From Lawsonibacter celer (GTDB lineage: Bacteria > Bacillota > Clostridia > Oscillospirales > Oscillospiraceae), in assembly GCF_014281125.1 (NCBI RefSeq), contig NZ_JACOEA010000002.1, forward strand, positions 317,886-381,885: 64,000 nucleotides of DNA. The letters run 5' to 3'. Below, piece after piece: positions 57,942-64,000 of the stretch. The stretch's first letter is position 1, and every line of letters starts with the position of its first letter. Position numbers and translations under genes: made by a program. The notes below the pieces were generated by a model that made no database searches, had not been told where the DNA came from, and saw only the letters and a list, made by a program, of their open reading frames with translations.

Positions 57942-58217
57942 TTACAGCCAATCCTCCACCACATCCCGCAGTGTGACCGGAGTGACCAAGTTGCGGATCA
58001 GCAAATCAATCAGTTCATCAATCCGAGAGACGCTCACTGTGATATTGGGTACGGATTCCGCTTCTCCGCGCGCCAGGTCCGCCACCTTCACGCCGTAGCT
58101 CTCACAGGAAAATCCCTCCGCCACTTCCATCTCATCCACCAAAATGTAATAAGAATATTGCCCTACCTGCCCGGCGGAAATTTCCGTCTCGCAGGTGTCC
58201 ACCAAAAGCTCCCGCAT
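57942..58217 (-). CDS. Small conserved protein (DUF6514-like)
   Basis: 91 residues from the ATG at 58217 (GGAGG upstream). Reads MRELLVDTCETEISAGQVGQ with a central stretch YSYYILVDEMEVAEGF and a helix at the C-terminus (DELIDLLIRNLVTPVTLRDV). Resembles the DUF6514 proteins of Oscillospiraceae (recollection; not searched). Function unknown. Confidence 0.75.
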   Translation of the reverse strand: MRELLVDTCETEISAGQVGQYSYYILVDEMEVAEGFSCESYGVKVADLARGEAESVPNITVSVSRIDELIDLLIRNLVTPVTLRDVVEDWL

Positions 58218-58254
58218 CTTGTACTTTCCTCCTTTTTATTGGCCCTTCTGTCAC

Positions 58255-58282
58255 ATTATATTGTATTTCCCGTTTCTTGCAA
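58255..58282 (-). promoter_or_regulatory. Promoter of the DUF6514-type gene
   Basis: Minus strand TTGCAA, 16-bp spacer, perfect TATAAT (58260-58255). Confidence 0.65.
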
Positions 58283-58484
58283 AGCTTAACATTTCGCAGA
58301 TTTCGACACCATATCCGGGCTTATGTAACCTCCTGTGCCTTTCTGTAAACCGGCTGTCTCTGTTCTTGTCGACTGGTGTCGAGCCATGTCGTGCTTTTTT
58401 TACCGCAGCTGGCAGAAATTTATCCTTGCGGGGCGGGAAATAGTCCTGTTATGATACCTTTAAAAGGCCGGAGAGGGGGGTATC

Positions 58485-58727
58485 ATGCATTTTTCCTGGA
58501 AAACCTTTGAGATGGAGTGTTTATCCTATCGCGTACTGACCGGTGGTGTGGCCGCCTGCTGCGTCCTGCTGATCTACACGCTGCTGCTGCTGGTATGGAC
58601 CGGACCGGTTTCCTATGCCGCCGCCCCGGTCTACGCCTATGCGGCGCAGCTTCAGGACTGCGCTGTTGTCCTTCTGGCCGCAGGCGTCTTCGGCGCGCTT
58701 GGGCTGGAGACGCTCTTACATCCATAA
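58485..58727 (+). CDS. Small two-helix membrane protein
   Basis: 80 residues, GAGGGGGG seven bases before the ATG. Two hydrophobic helices (AACCVLLIYTLLLLVW and CAVVLLAAGVFGALGLETLL) with an alanine/tyrosine-rich link. Followed at once by a perfect terminator, so expressed alone. No family recognised. Confidence 0.65.
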   Translation: MHFSWKTFEMECLSYRVLTGGVAACCVLLIYTLLLLVWTGPVSYAAAPVYAYAAQLQDCAVVLLAAGVFGALGLETLLHP

Positions 58728-58766
58728 ACCGGGCCCCGCCGCAGCTGCGGCGGGGCCCGGTTTCCC
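58726..58766. terminator. Terminator of the small membrane protein gene
   Basis: Perfect 17-bp stem AAACCGGGCCCCGCCGC / GCGGCGGGGCCCGGTTT then CCCTTT; it overlaps the stop codon and also ends the converging exporter gene. Confidence 0.88.
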
Positions 58767-58781
58767 TTTGAGCAGGGCAGT

Positions 58782-59642
58782 TTACGCTTCCGCCCGGGTA
58801 TAGAGCAGCACGCCCGCCAGAACCAGCACACTGCCAAAGACCTGCACTCCGCCGGGGATCTCCCCAAACAGCGGAATCCCCAACAGCGAGGCAAAGATCG
58901 GCTCACACAGCTTGGCGGCCGAGACATAGGAGGGACTGAGATACTTCAGACTGTAACTGAACAGGCTGTGCCCCAGCAGGGTACAGGCCACCGCCAGTCC
59001 CAGGCCGATGAGCACCTCCTTCCAGCCGTAGCCCACCACCGGTGTAAGGGTGGCCCAGTCTAAAACCAGCAGGGTCAGCAGGCATGCGCTGTAGGTCAGA
59101 AAGGTATAGACCGTGGTAGACAGGTGGTCCCGCTGCACCCGTCCGATCAGGGTATAGAGGGACACGAATACCGCTGCCGCCAGGGCCAGCAGGTCTCCGT
59201 ACAGGGCGCCTCTCCCACCGCCGTCGGCCAGGGCCAGCGCGGCACTGCCCGCAAAGGAGAGGGCAATGGCCGCCATGCCCAGCCTGGGGATGCGCCCCTT
59301 GAGAAAGAGGGCAAAGCCCAGGGCGGTAAAGATGACCTCTGTGCTCACCAGCACCGTGGAGCTGGCGATGCTGGTCCACTTGAGGGACTCAAACCAGGTG
59401 GCAAAGTGGAGCGCCAGCAGCACGCCGCTCAGTCCGCACAGCAGCAGGTCCCTTCCTCTGACCCGCCGCAGCTCTGCCCGGAAGCGCAGCAGCACCATAG
59501 GCAGCAGAAGCAGCACCGTCCATCCCAGCCGGTAGGTGGCCGTCACCAGGGAGGGGGCGGATGCGGCGCGTACCAGCAGGGAGGATACCGAAACCCCCAG
59601 CACACCCAGCATCAGAATCAGTTTTGGACTGCCTTTTTTCAC
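58782..59642 (-). CDS. EamA-family (DMT) transporter
   Basis: 286 residues from a GTG at 59642; longer readings add no hydrophobic sequence. Ten TM helices in two EamA halves; family marks include SVSSLLVRAASAPSLVTATY early and the second-half motif GHSLFSYSLKYLSPSYVSAA with LCEPIFASLLGIPLFGEIPG. Drug/metabolite exporter of unknown substrate. Confidence 0.92.
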   Translation of the reverse strand: MKKGSPKLILMLGVLGVSVSSLLVRAASAPSLVTATYRLGWTVLLLLPMVLLRFRAELRRVRGRDLLLCGLSGVLLALHFATWFESLKWTSIASSTVLVSTEVIFTALGFALFLKGRIPRLGMAAIALSFAGSAALALADGGGRGALYGDLLALAAAVFVSLYTLIGRVQRDHLSTTVYTFLTYSACLLTLLVLDWATLTPVVGYGWKEVLIGLGLAVACTLLGHSLFSYSLKYLSPSYVSAAKLCEPIFASLLGIPLFGEIPGGVQVFGSVLVLAGVLLYTRAEA

Positions 59643-59715
59643 CTGTCCTCGCCTCTTTTCTTCCAACGCACACCAGTATACCGCCCCTGCGTGGCCTGAC
59701 GCAAGCCCCCGGGCG

Positions 59716-59753
59716 AAAAAAATCCCGGTCCGTCCCAAAAGACGGACCGGGAT
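59716..59753 (-). terminator. Terminator of the butyrate operon
   Basis: Perfect 13-bp stem ATCCCGGTCCGTC / GACGGACCGGGAT followed on the minus strand by a T-run, 20 bp past the etfA stop. Confidence 0.92.
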
Positions 59754-59773
59754 GAAACGCAAAGGGGGAAAGC

Positions 59774-60877
59774 TTATTTGGCAGCCATAGCGGCCTTGAC
59801 GGCGTCGGTGATCATGGGGGTGACCTTGAACAGGTCGCCCACAATGCCGTAGGTGGCAACCTCAAAGATGGGGGCGTCGGCATTCTTGTTCACCGCGATG
59901 ATGCACTCGGAATCCTGCATGCCGGCGCGGTGCTGGATGGCACCGGAGATGCCCAGGGCCACATAGATGCGGGGATGCACGGTCTTGCCGGTCTGGCCCA
60001 CCTGGTGGTCCGCGCTGATGTAGCCGGCATCCACCACCGCACGGGAGGCACCTACCACGCCGCCCAAAGCGTTAGCCAGATCCTGGGCCAGGGCGATGCC
60101 CTTCTCGGGATCCTTGCTGATACCGCGGCCCACGGACACCACCACGTCGGCGCCGATCAGGTCCACCATCTCCTTGGCGGCCTTCACGATCTCGACGATC
60201 TGGACCTTGATGTCGGAGGCGTCCAGCTTCACGTCCACCTTCTCCACGACAGTCTTGGCGGCGCCGGCCTCGTCAAAGGCCTGGGTCTGCATCACGCCGG
60301 GGCGCACGGTGGACATCTGGGGACGGAACCGGGGGCAGATAATGGTTGCCATCAGGTGGCCGCCGAAGGCGGGACGGGTCATCTTCAGGTTGGTGTTCTC
60401 CTCGAACACGGTGTTGTCCACGTCGATGGTAGAGGTGGTCTTCAGGAACTCCTTGTACTTGGCCACGTCCACGTCGAGGTGGGTGCAGTCGGCAGTCAGA
60501 CCGGTGTGCAGCCGGGCCGCGCAGCGGGGGCCCAGGTCACGGCCGATGTTGGTGGCGCCGATGAGGAAGATCTCGGGCTTCTTGTCCTCCACCAGGTCAC
60601 AGATGACCTTGGTGTAGGCGTCGGTGGTGTAGTCCTTCAGCAGGGGGTGGTCGCAGTTGTACACCCGGTCCGCGCCGTAGCCGCCCAGAGCCTTGATGTA
60701 CTCTTCCTTCACGCCGCTGCCCAGCACCACGCCGCACAGCTCCACGCCCAGATCGTTGGCCAGCTTGCGGCCCTCGCTCAGCAGCTGATAGCTGGTGGTC
60801 ATGATCACGCCGTCGCGTTGCTCACAAAATACCCACACGCCCTTGAAGGCGGCAGTGTCTTTAGAATCAAAAGCCAT
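59774..60877 (-). CDS. etfA: Electron transfer flavoprotein, alpha subunit
   Basis: 367 residues. With EtfB it takes electrons from NADH and feeds butyryl-CoA dehydrogenase and ferredoxin (bifurcation) in butyrate producers. FAD-binding signature near the C-terminus: [20 protein letters not shown], then [20 protein letters not shown] and [20 protein letters not shown]. Last gene of crt-hbd-bcd-etfB-etfA, 20 bp after etfB. Confidence 0.97.
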   Translation of the reverse strand: MAFDSKDTAAFKGVWVFCEQRDGVIMTTSYQLLSEGRKLANDLGVELCGVVLGSGVKEEYIKALGGYGADRVYNCDHPLLKDYTTDAYTKVICDLVEDKKPEIFLIGATNIGRDLGPRCAARLHTGLTADCTHLDVDVAKYKEFLKTTSTIDVDNTVFEENTNLKMTRPAFGGHLMATIICPRFRPQMSTVRPGVMQTQAFDEAGAAKTVVEKVDVKLDASDIKVQIVEIVKAAKEMVDLIGADVVVSVGRGISKDPEKGIALAQDLANALGGVVGASRAVVDAGYISADHQVGQTGKTVHPRIYVALGISGAIQHRAGMQDSECIIAVNKNADAPIFEVATYGIVGDLFKVTPMITDAVKAAMAAK

Positions 60878-60897
60878 TTGTTCTCTCTCCTTTCAAA

Positions 60898-61698
60898 TTA
60901 GATCAGGTGCTTGCCGTTCAGAATGTCGACCAGCTTCTCGCAGGTGGCCTTGTCGGCGCCCTCGAGCATCATGCCGGCACCCTTGACCGGGGGAGAGAAG
61001 GACTTATAAACGTTGGTGGGGGAGCCCTTCAGGCCGATGGTATCCACATCGATCAGGGGATCGTTCTTCAGGGTCTCGTAGTCAAATACCGCCAGAGGCT
61101 TCTGGTAACACTCCATGATGCCGCCCACGCTCATGTAACGGGCCTCGTTGAGCTCCTTCACACAGGTGATCAGGCAGGGGGTCTGAACCTTCAGGGTCAT
61201 ATAGCCGTCCTCCAGCAGACGCTTCACGGTGACGGTCTTGCCCTCCACCTTGATATCGGCCGCGTAGGACACCTGGGGAACGTTGATCTTCTCGGCGATC
61301 TGGGGCCCCACCTGGGCGGTGTCGCCGTCGATGGCCTGACGGCCGCAGAAGATGATATCGTCGTCATCCACGCCCACCTTCTTCACAGCGGCGGCGAGGA
61401 TCTGGGAGGTGGCGTAGGTATCGCTGCCGCCGAACTCACGGGCGGAGACCAGCACGGCCTCATCCGCACCCATGGCCAGCAGCTCACGCAGCATGCCCTC
61501 CGCGGGAGGAGGACCCATGGAGACCACCACGACCTTGCAGCCGGTGGCGTCCTTGATTCTCAGAGCCGCCTCAACAGCGGCCAGGTCGTCGTGGTTGGTG
61601 ATGGTGGCCATGGCCGCACGGTCCATGGTGCCATCCGCCTTAACAGCGACCACGCCGGACGTATCCGGCACCTGCTTGACACAAACGATGCATTTCAT
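60898..61698 (-). CDS. etfB: Electron transfer flavoprotein, beta subunit
   Basis: 266 residues. KCIVCVKQVPDTSGVV at the start, nucleotide-binding segment LREFGGSDTYATSQIL-like and DIIFCGRQAIDGDTAQVGPQ, the bifurcating-type EtfB motif. Located between bcd and etfA as in most butyrate operons. Confidence 0.97.
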   Translation of the reverse strand: MKCIVCVKQVPDTSGVVAVKADGTMDRAAMATITNHDDLAAVEAALRIKDATGCKVVVVSMGPPPAEGMLRELLAMGADEAVLVSAREFGGSDTYATSQILAAAVKKVGVDDDDIIFCGRQAIDGDTAQVGPQIAEKINVPQVSYAADIKVEGKTVTVKRLLEDGYMTLKVQTPCLITCVKELNEARYMSVGGIMECYQKPLAVFDYETLKNDPLIDVDTIGLKGSPTNVYKSFSPPVKGAGMMLEGADKATCEKLVDILNGKHLI

Positions 61699-61723
61699 AT
61701 CGTAATTTCCCTCCAGTTCCTTA

Positions 61724-62887
61724 TTATTTAATGCCCAGACCGCCGGAAATAACCATGCGCTGGACCTCGCTGGTACCCTCGTAGATCTCGGTGATCTTCG
61801 CGTCGCGCATCATGCGCTCCATGGGGTACTCACGGGTGTAGCCGTAGCCGCCGAACAGCTGCAGGCAGCGCCGGGTCACGTCGCTGGCCGTCTCGGAGGC
61901 CACCAGCTTGGCCATGGCGGCATCCATGCTGTAGGGCTCATGGTTCTGCTTCTTCATAGCGGCGGAATAGACCAGCCACTTGGCAGCCTGCGTCTTGGCA
62001 TACATGTCAGCCAGCTGGAATTGGGTGTTCTGGAACTGGGAGATGCGCTTGCCGAACTGCACGCGCTCCTTGGTGTACTTGATGCACTCCTCGATGGCGC
62101 CCTCGGCCAGGCCCAGAGCCTGAGCCGCGATGCCGATACGGCCGCCGTCCAGGGTCTTCATGGCCAAGGCAAAGCCCTTGCCCTTCTTGCCCAGCATGCG
62201 GTCCTTGGGAATCACGCAGTCCTCCATGATCAGCTCACAGGTGGAGGAGCCGCGGATACCCATCTTCCGCTCGTGTTTACCCACGGAGAAGCCGGGATCG
62301 GTGCGCTCCACGATGAAGGCGGAGATTTCCTTGCTCTTGCGGCCGCGCTTGTCGACCACTGTGCCGGTGATGGCGATGATGATGAACACATCGGCGTAGC
62401 CGGCGTTGGTGATAAAGATCTTGGAACCATTCAGGATGTAGTTCTCGCCGGACTCGTCCAGCACGGCGGTGGTCTGCTGGCCCTGGGCGTCGGTGCCGGC
62501 GCCGGGCTCGGTCAGGCCGAAGGCGCCCAGCCACTCGCCGGTGCACAGCTTGGGCAGGTACTTGGCCTTCTGCTCTTCGGTGCCGTTCTCAAAAATGGGA
62601 GCGGCGCACAGAGAGGTGTGGGCGGAAATAATCACACTGGTGGTGCCGCAGACCTTGGCCATCTCTTCCACAGCCATGACGTAGCTGAGCACATCGCCGC
62701 CCGCGCCGCCATACTCCTTGGGGAAGTAGATGCCCAGCATGCCCAGCTTGGCCATCTTCTTGACAGTCTCTTCCGGGAAACGCTCGTTCTCGTCCACGTC
62801 CTCCGCCAGGGGCTTTACTTCGTTCTCTGCAAAATCACGGTACATTTTGCGGAGCATTTCTTGCTCTTTCGACAGATGAAAATCCAT
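61724..62887 (-). CDS. bcd: Butyryl-CoA dehydrogenase (acyl-CoA dehydrogenase)
   Basis: 387 residues. Reduces crotonyl-CoA to butyryl-CoA with electrons from EtfAB. Signatures: GAFGLTEPGAGTDAQGQQTT (FAD/substrate loop), GIRGSSTCELIMEDCVIPKD, QLFGGYGYTREYPMERMMRD and catalytic Glu in EIYEGTSEVQRMVISG. In the operon between hbd and etfB. Confidence 0.97.
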   Translation of the reverse strand: MDFHLSKEQEMLRKMYRDFAENEVKPLAEDVDENERFPEETVKKMAKLGMLGIYFPKEYGGAGGDVLSYVMAVEEMAKVCGTTSVIISAHTSLCAAPIFENGTEEQKAKYLPKLCTGEWLGAFGLTEPGAGTDAQGQQTTAVLDESGENYILNGSKIFITNAGYADVFIIIAITGTVVDKRGRKSKEISAFIVERTDPGFSVGKHERKMGIRGSSTCELIMEDCVIPKDRMLGKKGKGFALAMKTLDGGRIGIAAQALGLAEGAIEECIKYTKERVQFGKRISQFQNTQFQLADMYAKTQAAKWLVYSAAMKKQNHEPYSMDAAMAKLVASETASDVTRRCLQLFGGYGYTREYPMERMMRDAKITEIYEGTSEVQRMVISGGLGIK

Positions 62888-62976
62888 TTTTGTGCCTTCC
62901 TCCTAAGATTGTATTTCAGAACGCACGGGCGGAGGCGGCCCTCCGCCCGTTCGCTGCACACAGGAATCGGGGGTAT

Positions 62977-63825
62977 TTACTTGCGGTAATCGAAGAAGCC
63001 GATGCCGGTCTTGCGGCCCAGCTTACCGGCGCGGACCATCTTCCGCAGCAGCAGGGAGCAGCGGTACTTGGGATCATGGGTCTCGGCAAAGAGAACGTCC
63101 ATAATGGCAACGACCACGTCCAGGCCAATCAGGTCGCCCAGAGCCAGGGGGCCCATGGGGTGGTTGGCGCCCAGCTTCATGGCGGTGTCAATGCCCTCGG
63201 CGGAAGCCACGCCGGTGTACAGCAGGTCGGCCGCCTCGTTAATCATGGGAACCAGGATCTTGTTGACCACAAAGCCGGGGGCCTCGTTCACCTCAACAGG
63301 CTCCTTGCCGATCTCCACGCTCAGATCGCTGATGATCTTGGTGGTCTCGTCAGAGGTGTTGGCGCCGCGGATGACCTCCACCAGCTTCATGACCGTGGCG
63401 GGGTTAAAGAAGTGCATGCCGATGAACTTGTCCTGGCGCTGCGTCGCGGCAGCGATGGCGGTGATGGAGATGGAAGAGGTGTTGGAGGCCAGAATGGTCT
63501 CGGGCTTGCAGATTTTGTCCAGGTCGGCAAAGATGCTCTTCTTGATCTCCAGGTTCTCAATGGCAGCCTCCACCACCAGATCGGCGTCAGCGGCCTGATT
63601 CAGGTCGGTGGTAAAGCTCATGTGGGCGAGGATATCAGCCTTCTTGGCCTCATCCATCTTACCCTTGGCCACCAGCTTCTCCAGGCCCTTGTTCAGGCGG
63701 GCCTCGGAAGCGGCGATAATCTCGTCCTTGATGTCGCGGACGACCACGTCAAAGCCCTTTTTGGCAAAGACCTGCGCAATGTCCAGGCCCATGGTGCCGC
63801 CACCGATAACTACGATCTTCTTCAT
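62977..63825 (-). CDS. hbd: 3-Hydroxybutyryl-CoA dehydrogenase
   Basis: 282 residues. Converts acetoacetyl-CoA to 3-hydroxybutyryl-CoA. NAD-binding loop [20 protein letters not shown], catalytic His in [19 protein letters not shown], and [25 protein letters not shown] precedes the ATG. Confidence 0.97.
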   Translation of the reverse strand: MKKIVVIGGGTMGLDIAQVFAKKGFDVVVRDIKDEIIAASEARLNKGLEKLVAKGKMDEAKKADILAHMSFTTDLNQAADADLVVEAAIENLEIKKSIFADLDKICKPETILASNTSSISITAIAAATQRQDKFIGMHFFNPATVMKLVEVIRGANTSDETTKIISDLSVEIGKEPVEVNEAPGFVVNKILVPMINEAADLLYTGVASAEGIDTAMKLGANHPMGPLALGDLIGLDVVVAIMDVLFAETHDPKYRCSLLLRKMVRAGKLGRKTGIGFFDYRK

Positions 63826-63886
63826 GGTTATGTACCTCCGAATTTATTATTTTTTGAGTTTATTCAGCTGAATCCCTGAGGCGCGC

Positions 63887-64000
63887 TTACTTGCCTTTGA
63901 AATGCTTCTCCTTGCGCTTCTCCAAAAACGCGCCCATGCCCTCGTCCTTGTCCTCGGTGCCGCAGCAGACGCCGAAGGCCTCGGCCTCAAAGGCGGAGCC
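63887..64000 (-). CDS. crt: Crotonase / enoyl-CoA hydratase, C-terminal end (partial)
   Basis: Only the last 37 codons are in the window: FEAEAFGVCCGTEDKDEGMG and AFLEKRKEKHFKGK, the typical crotonase end (FG..T-D-EGM-AF-EKR). It leads into hbd and so is part of the butyrate operon, whose promoter lies outside the window. Confidence 0.93.
   Translation of the reverse strand, partial: GSAFEAEAFGVCCGTEDKDEGMGAFLEKRKEKHFKGK

Noticed and set aside
1..64000. CRISPR array or rRNA genes
   Set aside because: No regularly spaced direct repeats and no rRNA sequence was seen anywhere in the window.

Overview
The window is a GC-rich stretch of chromosome from an anaerobic, butyrate-forming Firmicute. 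The signs are a crt-hbd-bcd-etfB-etfA operon, an [FeFe]-hydrogenase, an Rrf2/cysK/nifS/mnmA sulfur cluster, RsgI-type anti-sigma factor, MurT/GatD and Mn-catalase/CotJC-type genes. Gene content and GC suggest the Oscillospiraceae (Flavonifractor/Intestinimonas/Lawsonibacter-like), but no rRNA or other marker here fixes the genus.

Layout. 1-2.0 kb: end of a ThiY-like ABC importer operon. 2.1-3.5 kb: pdxST. 3.6-7.6 kb: Rrf2 regulator divergent from cysK-nifS-mnmA, with a strong promoter, an operator-like palindrome and a cysteine-rich leader ORF before cysK. 7.6-10.5 kb: a zinc-ribbon protein, a lone tyrosine recombinase and a Mn-catalase-like protein. 10.95-33.35 kb: a 22.4-kb island inserted exactly in the anticodon loop of a tRNA-Leu(UAG) gene. 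The 3' half and terminator of that tRNA lie at the left edge, the 5' half and promoter at the right edge. The island carries a Fic protein, a 2340-residue SLH surface protein, zinc-ribbon proteins, a solute-binding lipoprotein with a membrane-bound LuxR-type regulator, a mobilization module (ATPase, oriT-like region, MobC, relaxase with a nested membrane-protein gene, two serine recombinases), an AT-rich two-gene cargo of unknown function, and an intact tRNA-Leu(UAG) that may replace the broken one. 33.4-40.8 kb: pyridoxal kinase, RNase R, isocitrate dehydrogenase, MATE exporter, [FeFe]-hydrogenase. 41.0-48.6 kb: a selenium region with selA-selB-tRNA-Sec, YedE/TusA-like/DUF3343 genes, and a selD that itself contains an in-frame UGA; a yjdF gene with a riboswitch-like leader sits between. 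48.7-59.6 kb: LysR regulator, ECF sigma/anti-sigma pair, GIY-YIG protein, ATPase, MurT/GatD (GatD without its catalytic Cys), Rieske oxidoreductase, NSS transporter, small proteins, EamA exporter. 59.8-64 kb: butyrate operon on the minus strand, running off the end.

How the parts work together. Selenium genes provide selenophosphate (SelD), Sec-tRNA synthesis (SelA plus tRNA-Sec) and Sec insertion (SelB), and SelD needs that machinery for its own translation. The sulfur cluster makes cysteine (CysK), mobilizes its sulfur (NifS) and thiolates tRNA (MnmA), with the adjacent Rrf2 protein as the obvious regulator. Two vitamin B6 functions (PdxST synthesis, pyridoxal kinase salvage) lie in the window. 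The most notable observations are the split tRNA with a likely rescue tRNA carried by the island, the cysteine-rich leader ORF before cysK, the gene nested in the relaxase, and the uncharacterized cargo pair at the island's right end.
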